In this document: positions 7,901 to 16,925 of the stretch, in pieces
Layout: every line of letters starts with the position of its first letter
How positions within the stretch are numbered: the stretch's first letter is position 1
Assembly (NCBI GenBank): GCA_001824555.1
Contig: MHXU01000085.1
Span: 1-33,822 of the forward strand
Reading direction: 5' to 3'
Source of the DNA: Planctomycetes bacterium GWC2_45_44
Lineage (GTDB): Bacteria; Planctomycetota; Phycisphaerae; Sedimentisphaerales; UBA12454
DNA length: 33,822 nt
Translations under genes and position numbers: made by a program
Notes under the pieces: model-generated
Seen by the model: the letters and a program-made list of their open reading frames with translations, nothing else
What the model was told of the DNA's origin: nothing
Databases searched by the model: none

Positions 7901-9490
7901 TCAGCATATTTTTTTCGTAAGCCGGTTTTTGATTGAAACCAGATGAGAAACTGCTAAGTCTCTGTCCCACTTGTCAAACCCCAAAAACCAGCAGCTTGGA
8001 ACATAAACCAAAACACAAATTAAAATAACAGCAATCATTATGGCTAAATTCCAGCTTGTAATATAATATTTTGATAAAAGCAGTACTGCTGTAAATGGCA
8101 ATATCGTGATTAGTGGTTTTATATAACCAACGTAAATATACTTTAACTGGGCACAACGGCACATTTTCGCCGCATACCAGGTTTGTATTAAACCGTACCT
8201 GATAAAAGTACAAATAAACATCGAAATGGCAATGGACTCAAGCCCTAACTTGTACCAGCCGAGACATATCAGAACAATCATTAAATTTATGGCCGCTAAA
8301 ATAGGAGCTGCTATACTCGGAAGCTTATACTTTCCTAAGGCAATTAGAATTGAAGCCGCTGGTATCTGGCATATTAAAGGAATCAGACTTAACGAAAACC
8401 ATGGCATTATAGAAACCGAAATACTGAATTCCTGCCGAAGCCATAGCCATAAAATAGGACCAGGAATGAACATTAAAAACGCACTTAGGGGAAAGCCAAT
8501 GAGAGCGCTGTATTTTGTTACACGGCACAGACCTTCGGCAACCAGGTCCCAGCGTTCTTTGGCCTGGTAGGTAGTTATCTGCGGGGCTATTACCGAACCC
8601 ACCGTATTCAACACCGTCCATACAAGCCGCTGCCATATTAAACAAACTTCAAGATAAGTATTATAAATTGCCCCGAGGAAAATATTGACAATCAGTTGAT
8701 TACCATAAGTGTAAACCGAATTACTGACAACCGGTAGCAGTACCTGACTGCTTATAGAAAAAATCCCCAATATCTTCTGTTTGTCCACCAATTGCGGCGA
8801 AAAACGACAGTATTTAAATAATCTTCCCGAAATTACAAATATTAATATCAGGCACACAAAGCCGCTTAGAAAATAAGCAACTCCATACACAAGTAAAGTG
8901 GGCTTAACCGGAAGTACTAACAAAATAAAAGCCATACAGATAATCTGACCGGCAACAGTACAGAAATGCTGAATATAAAACTTCTGGGCCGTGGCACAAA
9001 TAGCCATATACGGGCTTGCCAAAATCTGTGTGAGTGAATAAGCACTCAAAAATATAAAAATCTGGACGACGGATGTTATAAGTTCCGGTTTTACATTCAA
9101 ATGTGGTATAGCGAAATACGCCAATAAGATAGCAATCAGTGACACAAACGGCAATATAATTCCAACTGTGATAACAACTGAATTCGTATAGTATGCCTGA
9201 AATCCACTGGAATCACCTTCTGCGTGTTTCAATGCAAAATATCTGCCCATTGCCTGACCTAATCCCGAACCACAAAGTGCAACTATAAAACACAATGACT
9301 GGGCTACCGCTACAAGACCAAAAAGTTCCTTGCCTAAGTAACGTATAACAAATGGAACAAGAATAATATTTATAATTACCGAAGCACCTATCGCTACATA
9401 CGAACTTAAACTATTTATAAAAATTCTTGTTGTGGTTTTCATAGATTGTTTTGGCAATTTATTTAAACAGTAGATGCTTGATTTTTCCAC
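7901..9490 (-). CDS. Wzx-like oligosaccharide flippase (MOP superfamily)
   Basis: A 529-aa hydrophobic protein with about 12-14 predicted transmembrane helices, including an initial FINSLSSYVAIGASVIINIILVPFVI pattern and G-x-G-L-G-Q-A-M-G-R-Y-F in the first third, typical of the polysaccharide transporter (PF01943/PF13440) group. It would flip the lipid-linked repeat unit to the periplasmic face for polymerisation by the Wzy-like protein at 10655-12187. The first ATG (9490) overlaps the pyruvyl transferase gene by 32 nt. The ATG at 9442 (MKTTTRIFINS) removes the overlap and gives a more usual flippase N-terminus, so it may be the true start. Confidence 0.9.
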   Translation of the reverse strand: MEKSSIYCLNKLPKQSMKTTTRIFINSLSSYVAIGASVIINIILVPFVIRYLGKELFGLVAVAQSLCFIVALCGSGLGQAMGRYFALKHAEGDSSGFQAYYTNSVVITVGIILPFVSLIAILLAYFAIPHLNVKPELITSVVQIFIFLSAYSLTQILASPYMAICATAQKFYIQHFCTVAGQIICMAFILLVLPVKPTLLVYGVAYFLSGFVCLILIFVISGRLFKYCRFSPQLVDKQKILGIFSISSQVLLPVVSNSVYTYGNQLIVNIFLGAIYNTYLEVCLIWQRLVWTVLNTVGSVIAPQITTYQAKERWDLVAEGLCRVTKYSALIGFPLSAFLMFIPGPILWLWLRQEFSISVSIMPWFSLSLIPLICQIPAASILIALGKYKLPSIAAPILAAINLMIVLICLGWYKLGLESIAISMFICTFIRYGLIQTWYAAKMCRCAQLKYIYVGYIKPLITILPFTAVLLLSKYYITSWNLAIMIAVILICVLVYVPSCWFLGFDKWDRDLAVSHLVSIKNRLTKKIC

Positions 9491-10619
9491 TTATTATGTC
9501 TTGTCCCAAATTTGCCTTGGAACAGGCCTCTTCAATAGTCATTTTTGGTAAACACAATTTACCATCATTTATTTGCGACATTATTACCTCCTTTATTTGA
9601 TCGGGTCTAATTTCCGTATCTAATAAATACCTCCCCGATAAACCAACATCTTTTGCAAATGCTGCACATTTGCTGTGATAAGGTATCACGGCAAACGGAG
9701 TGCCTACAATATAAGCAAATATTGCGGCATGAAGACGTTCAGCAATGATTCCGTCAAGTATTGATAAATCATGAAGCATTTTCACAGGGTCCGGTTGGTA
9801 TCGAATATACTTCACTTCACATATATTTTGTAGTTTTCCCAAAAGTATTTTCAATATTTCTGCATCACTATAGAAAGTATTGCTACACATTTCGATACCC
9901 GCTATGCAAATAGATTGCAAACGACAAACATCTTTAATCGCACAAACAAGGCGATCGATTTTTAAGATTTCTTTTTCTTTGCTGCTTGAAATAGTACCAG
10001 ATGATTCAGAAAGTGAAATACCTATGATTGGAACTTTATTATCCCTGCTTTTCATTCCGTTTGATTGCTGAAGTTCCTTATGAAGCAGAACGGCTGGATC
10101 GAAACTCTCAACAATATGTGACGAGACAGATATTTTTTTACATAATTCATACGAGGTTTTGTCCCGTAGTTCGACAACTTCAGCCATATCTAATACCGAC
10201 TTGGCTAAATCAATGCCTTTTTGACTGACAAAAGGGCCGACTCCCAATCCTGTAAATATTATCGGTACGCCTTTAAATTTGGCAAATCGGCAAATACAAT
10301 GTAAAGAGCGAAGACCTTTCATTCGCTGCTCATTTATATCAGTCATAATACTTCCGCCACCAAAGATTAAAATATCCGAGGCTAATATCGCTAAGATTTT
10401 TCTCAATGTAACATACCCTTTAAAAAGCGGGGATATGCGATTAACATTGACACAATCGGGAAGAGGTGGCAATTGTCCCGATTGGGGAACTTGAATAGTG
10501 ATTTCCACGCCCGATACCGCTTGTGTTATAGTTTTTGAAATTATACTCAATAGGGCATCATCGCCACTGTTATTGCAACCATACCAGCCATGAAGAAATA
10601 TTTTCCGCTTTGATTTCAT
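9459..10619 (-). CDS. Polysaccharide pyruvyl transferase family protein
   Basis: The protein belongs to PF04230 (CsaB/WcaK family). It has the N-terminal LHGWYGCNNSGDDALL pattern, ILIFGGGSIMTD in the first third, and the C-terminal IIAERLHAAIFAYIVGTPFAVIPYHSK signature, where the R-L-H-A and P-Y-x-x-K residues are conserved. These enzymes add ketal-linked pyruvate from phosphoenolpyruvate to a sugar, giving the polymer negative charge. I chose the ATG at 10619 (MKSKRKIFLHG) because an AAGG ribosome-binding site lies about 8 nt upstream. A longer form from 10649 is possible. The polymerase gene ends 35 bp upstream and the flippase follows. Confidence 0.9.
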   Translation of the reverse strand: MKSKRKIFLHGWYGCNNSGDDALLSIISKTITQAVSGVEITIQVPQSGQLPPLPDCVNVNRISPLFKGYVTLRKILAILASDILIFGGGSIMTDINEQRMKGLRSLHCICRFAKFKGVPIIFTGLGVGPFVSQKGIDLAKSVLDMAEVVELRDKTSYELCKKISVSSHIVESFDPAVLLHKELQQSNGMKSRDNKVPIIGISLSESSGTISSSKEKEILKIDRLVCAIKDVCRLQSICIAGIEMCSNTFYSDAEILKILLGKLQNICEVKYIRYQPDPVKMLHDLSILDGIIAERLHAAIFAYIVGTPFAVIPYHSKCAAFAKDVGLSGRYLLDTEIRPDQIKEVIMSQINDGKLCLPKMTIEEACSKANLGQDIISGKIKHLLFK

Positions 10620-10654
10620 ACAATTACCTTTTAACCTTACAACTTCCACACAAA

Positions 10655-12187
10655 TTAAGTTTCACTCTGTGCTGTATCTAATTCGTCATAGTCCTCATTA
10701 ACGGCGTAATGCTCATTTATGGCCGTGATAATCGCAATAATGAAACCTATGAGTAAAACACCTTTGCCGGAATAGTAAAGACTAATTATCAAAGTAGGTG
10801 TAAATGCGATAAAACAGCCCAAAATTCCATTTAACATCCCTGTGTCCTGCCGATTAAAAATATATCTGTATGCATGCCAGGATGGCCCGATCCATAAAGC
10901 CAGGATAATTATTAAGCCGATAACTCCATATTTGAATAAGGTAGTGAACAAAAAGTTGTGACAATAAAAATACATTCCCGCCGCAGCGGAAAATTCCGTA
11001 TGAGCATCGGAAAGATTAAAGGAAAACGGTATTGGGGTGTCTCTGTAATAACTGCCATATCCACTGCCCCACAAAATTGCCATTCTTTTTGTGTTTGCGG
11101 CAATCGAATCCACAGCTTCGGCATATCGGAGAGCATCCAGTCGCTGTAAGCGACTGCTTATTGAGCCGCCGCCCGTAAAACTTTCAGCTTTTTCTGAAAG
11201 CATTTCAAATGATTCTGTTCTGACCATGTTAATAACCTTATAACTTCCCCCCAAAAGAATCAGCACAATTGGAACGGCTATAAAAGCTTTTTTTGCACCA
11301 TACAGAAACATCAGCAGCATACTGCACATCGCCGCCAAAGCCCATATCGAACGGGCGTTATAAATAATAATAAGTACAACAGAGAGTATCCCAAGAATTG
11401 AACCTGTTATAATTTTTTTGCGTTTCATAATAAGATAAATTGCGAATAACAGTAGAAAAACCACTGTGCATTTTACAGTATCAACGCTTCCGACGGAGGT
11501 GCCTCCAACCATAGGGCCATAATCGATTGCCCAGTAAGCTATGTCGCAAAGATGCCTGCCAAGGATACCACCTATAAAGAGAGCGGACAACATACCCACT
11601 CCATAACTATATTTTTTCAGGAATCCTCTAAATAAAACAACTCCAATGACCAACAGCAGTGCGAATCTCAAATCTGCAGGGACTTCAATGCTGCTGGCAA
11701 ACGTAAAAAGGCCTCCATAAACAACGCCTGTGAGTATTGGCACCGTTGCAAACCACGCTATAGTAATATTTAACCATTTATCTGAAATCGGCTGCCAGTT
11801 TTTTATGGCATGTATAATTGCTGCTCCTGCAACAATCCAGCTTGGACGAAGCGGTCCTAAATACAACCGCCAAATGCTGGCGGTATTATATTCTCCTGAT
11901 GTCAATCTTTCAGACCTTATCTGAATAATATCCGGGCCTACCAGTATTAAAATGAAAAATAGCGGAACCCCAACCTTAGAGGGCAGAAAAAACGAGAGTA
12001 TTAACAGAAAACCGAGGAAATACCGAGCAACCGGAAAAAAAACACCCGATGTGTCTTTCACTCCTGATAACAGAGACAGAATAAGACTAATGATTAGAAA
12101 GAATACGATCTGTCTGAACATGGCAGCATCAGGACGGAAAGTATCATCCTCCAGCACACTCTCGCTAATATAAGAATCTGTTTCCAT
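10655..12187 (-). CDS. O-antigen polymerase/ligase-like membrane protein (Wzy-like)
   Basis: A 510-aa polytopic membrane protein with roughly 11-13 hydrophobic helices and a large periplasmic loop between about residues 330 and 410. That loop holds the short GSGYGSYYRDTP and DAHTEFSAAAGMYFYCHNFLF segments, which resemble the conserved loop of the Wzy_C/WaaL family (PF04932) with its key His (HNFLF). The cytoplasmic N-terminal tail is acidic. Position between a GT2 gene and a pyruvyl transferase and flippase supports a role as the polymerase of the Wzx/Wzy pathway. A ligase function cannot be excluded. Confidence 0.85.
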   Translation of the reverse strand: METDSYISESVLEDDTFRPDAAMFRQIVFFLIISLILSLLSGVKDTSGVFFPVARYFLGFLLILSFFLPSKVGVPLFFILILVGPDIIQIRSERLTSGEYNTASIWRLYLGPLRPSWIVAGAAIIHAIKNWQPISDKWLNITIAWFATVPILTGVVYGGLFTFASSIEVPADLRFALLLVIGVVLFRGFLKKYSYGVGMLSALFIGGILGRHLCDIAYWAIDYGPMVGGTSVGSVDTVKCTVVFLLLFAIYLIMKRKKIITGSILGILSVVLIIIYNARSIWALAAMCSMLLMFLYGAKKAFIAVPIVLILLGGSYKVINMVRTESFEMLSEKAESFTGGGSISSRLQRLDALRYAEAVDSIAANTKRMAILWGSGYGSYYRDTPIPFSFNLSDAHTEFSAAAGMYFYCHNFLFTTLFKYGVIGLIIILALWIGPSWHAYRYIFNRQDTGMLNGILGCFIAFTPTLIISLYYSGKGVLLIGFIIAIITAINEHYAVNEDYDELDTAQSET

Positions 12188-12200
12188 TTCAGCTACTTTC

Positions 12201-13157
12201 TTATGTAGTTTTATTGATTATTTTATTTTTCAAAAACAATATCGAGCCTTCCAATACGCCAATAGTCATGCCAATATCAAAACCTGTCAAAGCATAAAAC
12301 CCAACGGCAAATTTGACTGGATTCATAAATATCCGCCATCTGTTTTTGCCAAACATGCGTTTTGCCAAATAAACTGCATATAGTACCAGTGCAGCATACC
12401 AGATTTTATGCTCAAAAAAACCACATATAGCGCATAATAACATAAAAGGATATATCAGTGCTATAAGAAACATTTGTGCGGTACCAAATGGTTCAGCAAG
12501 AATAATGTGTCCTTTAGCATTTCTTCTTTGCATTTTTAAAACGCCCTTCCATGAATTTCGGACTTCCCAGAAATTCTTCGCCTCCGGCACATTAACGTAC
12601 TTATATCCGAGTTTCATAGACTGCGTATTAAACCATGTATCTTCCCCCGCAGCGACATGCTCCGGATATCCTCCAATTTTCTCCCATACTTTCTTATAGA
12701 ACGCAATTCCTCTGTGAGATGGCTGAATAGCTGCTCTTGGCTCATCCTTGAACGCCGCCAGACATTGAGCAAAAAGCCCGCTGCCGCAGCAAATCGTTAG
12801 TCCTCCAACAATACTTACTTCTTCATCTTCAAACGGTTTTAGCATCAATTCAAGCCAGTCATCATTATATTTTGTGCCTGAATCAAAGCCCACAACAATA
12901 TCCGCATCTGCCATCCGGATAGCTTCGTTTCGTCCACGCGAGATATTTGCACCCGGAACCTGGCGGATTTTCAGTTTTGACACTTTTTGAGACCACTTTA
13001 TAAGTAACTCCCACGTGCCATCCCTTGAACCTCCATCCACGATGATTATTTCTTTCAACATTTCAAGATTTCTCTGGGCCGTAAAAATCTCAAGAGAACT
13101 GTCTAATTCATCCCTGCAATTTAAGGTTGTGCATATTAAAGCTGCTTCTTTATTCAT
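12201..13157 (-). CDS. Glycosyltransferase family 2 protein
   Basis: This 318-aa GT-A enzyme has the N-terminal ICTTLNCRDEL (8-18), the conserved IIVDGGSRDGTWELL at about 38-52, and the metal-binding DADIVVGFDSGT at about 83-94. It also has GEDTWFNTQSM at about 172-182. The C-terminus holds two to three hydrophobic helices (about 230-310), a frequent feature of membrane-associated GT2 enzymes that add sugars to undecaprenyl-linked intermediates. The ATG at 13157 is preceded by an AGAGG ribosome-binding site. A 173-bp leader separates it from the TIM-barrel gene, so a promoter here could drive the assembly genes. Confidence 0.92.
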   Translation of the reverse strand: MNKEAALICTTLNCRDELDSSLEIFTAQRNLEMLKEIIIVDGGSRDGTWELLIKWSQKVSKLKIRQVPGANISRGRNEAIRMADADIVVGFDSGTKYNDDWLELMLKPFEDEEVSIVGGLTICCGSGLFAQCLAAFKDEPRAAIQPSHRGIAFYKKVWEKIGGYPEHVAAGEDTWFNTQSMKLGYKYVNVPEAKNFWEVRNSWKGVLKMQRRNAKGHIILAEPFGTAQMFLIALIYPFMLLCAICGFFEHKIWYAALVLYAVYLAKRMFGKNRWRIFMNPVKFAVGFYALTGFDIGMTIGVLEGSILFLKNKIINKTT

Positions 13158-13330
13158 AGATGCCTCTAAATATTTTCTCTAATAAACCTTGTAATCCAAA
13201 CAAACTTACGGTCAGTTTGAAAACACGAAATTTTAGAATACCGACTCCGGAGGGTAGCTCTCTTAGCTATTTTTTACTTCGCATAGAGTTATATTGTTCG
13301 AATGTAAATCAGTTTGTCTAAGTTTATAAG
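13158..13330 (-). promoter_or_regulatory. Intergenic leader with small inverted repeats, possible promoter or 5' UTR
   Basis: The 173-bp spacer holds two short hairpins. One is CAAACT/AGTTTG at 13201-13219. The other is TAGCT/AGCTA at 13255-13269, next to the palindrome CTCCGGAG and, on the plus strand, followed by six T. The 13-mer CGGTCAGTTTGAA (13209-13221) recurs at 25440-25452 in the hairpin after gmd. No known riboswitch was recognised. Confidence 0.3.
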
Positions 13331-15409
13331 CTATTTATAAGATTGCTTAAGCACCTCAAGCTTATCTAAATAATATAAATACGATGGAACCAGGCCATTA
13401 GACCAGGAATATGTATTATTATTCATCATCATCCAGCTATGCGATTCCTGTCTGCAATTCATTCGAATTACAGCATCAGCAATACCTTTATAATCTATTG
13501 AGTTCGGATGTTCCCCATCAGGCCGCCACAAACCAATAGTATTCGATATACCGTATTTCCTAACCTGATACCTTATATAAGCATCACCGACAGAGGTAAA
13601 AGGCACCCCCTCTCCATTCAAAGTAGCAGTACAATAACTATCGATATTGGGAGCAGCGGCAACAGGATTTGCTGTTTTGGCTTTAATAAGATGAGTCCCG
13701 TGTAATACCACCACTCCTTCTGACCCAAAAAGCTTTCTTATGCGCCTAACTATTTCCCAATTCAGTATTTTATTATCATCGTGCGAAGTATTAAAATCAA
13801 ATGACAAACCATCGATGTAAACGCCATCTATATTGTATTTGTCACGCAAGACTATAATCTGTTCAATGTAAGGTTCTGATTTTTTGAAATCATTGTAATA
13901 AGCAAAAAAGCTGGTATAGGCCGCAACTTTCATATTATTGTTATGTGCTGTTTTTACCAGTCTCCGAAATTCAGCCTCATCCTCAACAATATAAGGGCTG
14001 TCAGAAAACAACAAATTGATGTCGCCTTTTGGTCTAGTATAGAGTCCTTTCCAAAAAACGATAAGAATATCAAAATTTTGCGACCATTGTTTAATTATAG
14101 AATCAGGCGGCATTTTACCATAAATGTGCCTGGTATCTGTTCCATTGCTACCATGGGTAATTAATATATTGCTCTTAAATGAGTTGTCCCAATCAAATGC
14201 CTTGCCCGGAAAGGCGGCTATCATAACTCTTTCGCCGGTATTCAATTTATAATCAGCAACCCAATCAATTCTACCAAGCTCAATCCTTTTTACTTCATAA
14301 CCTTTTTCATACCGCTGGGGATAAATTTCCATTCCGCCCTTGTCGTCGATCAACAGCAATTCGCTGTTGTGCCTGCCTTCATAATCCGGCTTAAAGTTTC
14401 CCTGACAGAACAGCATTTGCCGTGCCTTGGGGGAAAAAACCAGTGTAGAATCACCATAAATGCCAATATTCAAATCCTTTGACCAAAATAGAATATGGTC
14501 ATTGCTATCTTCAACTTTTATAAACTCCGGTTCATTCTCAAAAGTAAGTGTTGATAATAATCTGCGATTGGCTTTATCAAGTCCCTGATAAAGTTTTAGC
14601 TGTCCCTTTACATATTCAAACCTTGCCCCTGTTGTTTCAACCAAAAAAGCCCCTTTTGCAAAATGAGAGCTTGTAATCTTCATCCCCATTATGCTTGAAT
14701 CCCCTTGAATATATACATCATCTACATTAAAAGATCGGGCAGTACCACTACCCCCCCCACCGCCGCTTGTATCAGGTATTGGATTAGAGGCAGTATCATC
14801 ACCGCTTGTATCAGGTATCGGGTCAGAAGCAGTATCCGTGCCGCCTGTATCAGGTATCGGGTCAGAAGCAGTATCTGTGCCGCTTGTATCGGGTATCGGG
14901 TTAGCGGCTGTATCCGTGCCTGGCACGGCGGTATCTTCTGTCTGTTCAGGACTTTCATCTGCGGCATCAGAACCTGTTATGCCGAGGCCGGTTGAACTAA
15001 ACACGCTCTCCCCGCCGGTACCGCTGTTTGCTGTCCGGCCGGCGTTGGTACTGCTATATGTCCTGCCGAAAGTTTCCCCAACAGTATCGCTGCCGCCATT
15101 GCCTAAAGAATCTTTGCTTTCATACTTCATCGCAGCGTATTCTGCAGGATTAAAATCCCTAATCGTCCCTTCCAAATCGATATTCGAAGAATTGTTGTAG
15201 CTGTCAGCAATTCTGTCAAAACCAGATGAGACAACTTTGCCTGTTTCGGCAGATGCGCTCGGCTGAACCGCTTTGCTGACTTTCGGAGTTTCCAGACTCC
15301 CACTCTTAAAAGAGGAATGAACCAGCACAGAAATACTGATAATTCCTATCGCCAGCACATACGACAATTCAATTTGATTTTTACTAAATTTTTTTAACAT
15401 TTTTAACAT
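13331..15409 (-). CDS. Membrane-anchored TIM-barrel glycoside-hydrolase-like protein with 4x13-aa linker repeats
   Basis: The protein (about 692 aa from the ATG at 15409; an upstream TTG at 15430 is less likely) starts with a basic stretch and one transmembrane helix (VLAIGIISISVLVHSS). A long S/T/G/D-rich region follows, with four tandem 13-residue repeats of the form GTDTASDPIPDTS at 14765-14920. A beta-rich domain comes next (ARSFNVDDVY to roughly residue 420 of the longer form). The C-terminal TIM-barrel-like domain contains HIYGKMPPDSIIKQW, KVAAYTSFFAYYN, YNIDGVYIDGLSFDFN and GVVVLHGTHL. The Y-x-I-D-G-V-Y-x-D-G-L strand is typical of GH-like barrels (DUF6259/GH-clan relatives). It should be periplasmic and might cut or edit the polysaccharide. 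Catalytic residues and substrate are unknown. Confidence 0.75.
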   Translation of the reverse strand: MLKMLKKFSKNQIELSYVLAIGIISISVLVHSSFKSGSLETPKVSKAVQPSASAETGKVVSSGFDRIADSYNNSSNIDLEGTIRDFNPAEYAAMKYESKDSLGNGGSDTVGETFGRTYSSTNAGRTANSGTGGESVFSSTGLGITGSDAADESPEQTEDTAVPGTDTAANPIPDTSGTDTASDPIPDTGGTDTASDPIPDTSGDDTASNPIPDTSGGGGGSGTARSFNVDDVYIQGDSSIMGMKITSSHFAKGAFLVETTGARFEYVKGQLKLYQGLDKANRRLLSTLTFENEPEFIKVEDSNDHILFWSKDLNIGIYGDSTLVFSPKARQMLFCQGNFKPDYEGRHNSELLLIDDKGGMEIYPQRYEKGYEVKRIELGRIDWVADYKLNTGERVMIAAFPGKAFDWDNSFKSNILITHGSNGTDTRHIYGKMPPDSIIKQWSQNFDILIVFWKGLYTRPKGDINLLFSDSPYIVEDEAEFRRLVKTAHNNNMKVAAYTSFFAYYNDFKKSEPYIEQIIVLRDKYNIDGVYIDGLSFDFNTSHDDNKILNWEIVRRIRKLFGSEGVVVLHGTHLIKAKTANPVAAAPNIDSYCTATLNGEGVPFTSVGDAYIRYQVRKYGISNTIGLWRPDGEHPNSIDYKGIADAVIRMNCRQESHSWMMMNNNTYSWSNGLVPSYLYYLDKLEVLKQSYK
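14765..14920 (-). repeat. Coding tandem repeat, 4 x 39 bp
   Basis: Four in-frame copies of a 39-bp unit encode GTDTAANPIPDTS, GTDTASDPIPDTG, GTDTASDPIPDTS and GDDTASNPIPDTS. The last copy is followed by a polyglycine run (14746-14764 region, rich in C on the plus strand). The units form an extended, acidic linker between the membrane anchor and the extracytoplasmic domains, and are a likely site of copy-number variation. Confidence 0.9.
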
Positions 15410-15557
15410 AATATGCCCAAATCCCGGCAATTTTCCGCATTTTTCTAATTCGACCCAAAAATACGCCTTTTCGACACATTTTTTGGGACTAACAGCTTAT
15501 ACTTACACCTTTCCAATCACTATAAACTATAACAAATATAAACCGTGATGATGGAAT

Positions 15558-15657
15558 CAGTCTTCAGCTTTCAGCAGTCAGACTTCAGATATCAGCAATT
15601 AGCTTTCAGTCTTCAGCCATCAGAGTTAAAAAGCTATCAGCGATAAGAAGTTAGAAG
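15558..15657. repeat. 7-nt-phased repeat array overlapping the 3' end of wecB
   Basis: Heptamers read CAGTCTT, CAGCTTT, CAGCAGT, CAGACTT, CAGATAT, CAGCAAT, TAGCTTT, CAGTCTT, CAGCCAT, then less regular units to TTAGAAG. The array crosses the stop codon of the WecB-like gene (15637-15639) and encodes its final residues. Confidence 0.85.
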
Positions 15658-16737
15658 GATTTGGGCGATTCTTTCGGCGGCCTTGCCGTCCCAGAATTTA
15701 GGAATTCTGCCTTTGGCCTCAAAGTTTGCTGATTTTATTTGGTTATAATGTTTGATTATATCCTGTGTGTCTATATGGATAAGTCTGTTTGTGCCTTCTG
15801 CTACCGTTACTGGCCTTTCTGTGTTTTCTCTCAACGTCATACAGGGCACGCCAAGAATCGTTGTCTCTTCCTGTATTCCGCCTGAATCTGTAATTACAAT
15901 TGCGGCATTTGCTGTTAATTTTAAAAAGTCAAGATAGCCAACCGGCTCAAGTAATATAAGATTAGTCATAGCAGTAACTCTTGCCTGCAAAGACGAACCT
16001 TCAATATTCTTCTTCGTTCTGGGGTGGATGGGAAAAACAAGTTTCAAATCTTTCTGGATTACTTCAAATGCAGAAATTATTTTCTCAAGATTATTCATAT
16101 CATCCACATTGCTCGGCCTGTGAAGAGTAATGACGGCATATTTTTTCTTTTCCAAATAAAGCTTTTCAAGAATGTCTGACTTTTCGGCTTTATCTTTATT
16201 AGCAAGCAACGTATCAATCATCACATTACCGACAAGATATACCTTATCAGAATTTACCCCCTCGTTTTTAAGATTATCAATACCGGATTGTTCGGTAACA
16301 AAAAGAATATCACTGATGCTATCTGTCAATACGCGATTGATTTCCTCCGGCATTGAACGGTCAAAACTTCTAAGGCCTGCTTCGACATGAATAAGTTTGA
16401 CACCAATTTTAACAGCAACCATTCCACATGCGATAGTACTATTAACATCACCAACCACCAAAACATAATCAGGTTTAAAGTCCAGAACCACAGGCTCAAA
16501 CCTCTTCATTACCTCGGCAGTCTGGACGGCATGAGAACCAGATCCAACTTCGAGATTAATATCAGGTTTGGGAATATTAAGTTCATCGAAGAACAATGTA
16601 CTCATCTTCTGGTCGTAATGCTGGCCAGTATGCACAAGAAGTGTTTGAAATTTACCACTTTGATTGAATGCTTTCATCAATGGAGCAATCTTCATAAAAT
16701 TAGGCCGTGCTCCGCATACACAAATAATTTTAATCAT
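15637..16737 (-). CDS. wecB: UDP-N-acetylglucosamine 2-epimerase, non-hydrolysing (WecB/WbpI-like)
   Basis: A 366-aa GT-B-fold epimerase. It begins GARPNFMKIAPLM (9-21), carries VVGDVNSTIACGM near 94-106, HVEAGLRSFDRSMPEE near 116-131 and ITDSGGIQEE near 283-292, all diagnostic of the non-hydrolysing family. It interconverts UDP-GlcNAc and UDP-ManNAc, or the corresponding uronic acid derivatives in WbpI-type enzymes. With the WbpA- and WbpE-like genes at 26454-29065 it could feed a mannuronic-acid-type sugar. Its last codons (LLTSYR plus the stop) are made of 7-nt repeat sequence, so its C-terminus seems repeat-derived. It is flanked by repeat arrays on both sides. Confidence 0.93.
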   Translation of the reverse strand: MIKIICVCGARPNFMKIAPLMKAFNQSGKFQTLLVHTGQHYDQKMSTLFFDELNIPKPDINLEVGSGSHAVQTAEVMKRFEPVVLDFKPDYVLVVGDVNSTIACGMVAVKIGVKLIHVEAGLRSFDRSMPEEINRVLTDSISDILFVTEQSGIDNLKNEGVNSDKVYLVGNVMIDTLLANKDKAEKSDILEKLYLEKKKYAVITLHRPSNVDDMNNLEKIISAFEVIQKDLKLVFPIHPRTKKNIEGSSLQARVTAMTNLILLEPVGYLDFLKLTANAAIVITDSGGIQEETTILGVPCMTLRENTERPVTVAEGTNRLIHIDTQDIIKHYNQIKSANFEAKGRIPKFWDGKAAERIAQILLTSYR

Positions 16738-16764
16738 TAGTTAATCTTCCAAAATAGTTAAAAA

Positions 16765-16868
16765 GTTATCAGTTATTAGCTGTCAGCTTTCAGCCATCAG
16801 AAATCAGAAGTTAGAAGTTAATAATAGCTTTCAATTGTCAGACTTCAGATATCAGTAGTCAGCAATTA
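16765..16868. repeat. 7-nt-phased repeat array
   Basis: The spacer between the WecB-like gene and the 225-aa gene carries CAGTTAT, TAGCTGT, CAGCTTT, CAGCCAT, CAGAAAT, CAGAAGT, TAGAAGT and, after a phase shift, CAGACTT, CAGATAT, CAGTAGT, CAGCAAT. It is degenerate but keeps the CAG/TAG anchor every seven bases. Confidence 0.8.
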
Positions 16869-16911
16869 AAAATATCCCCAGCCGTCAACATTTTCAGTCA
16901 ACGGCTGAGGG
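16866..16911 (-). terminator. Rho-independent terminator after the 225-aa gene
   Basis: On the minus strand a stem of CCCTCAGCCGT pairs with ACGGCTGGGG (one G-U pair, loop of about 15 nt) and is followed by ATATTTTTAATT. It begins about 15 bp after the stop codon at 16926, so it should end transcription of the 225-aa gene before wecB. Confidence 0.75.
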
Positions 16912-16925
16912 TTTTACTTAAACTT

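Noticed and set aside
13231-13275. Known riboswitch (c-di-GMP or similar) in the GT2 leader
   Set aside because: Only short stems and a CTCCGGAG palindrome are present; no match to a known aptamer core.
14705-14995. Plus-strand open frames opposite the 39-bp repeats
   Set aside because: Shadows of the in-frame tandem repeat in the TIM-barrel gene; their periodicity follows from the repeat alone.
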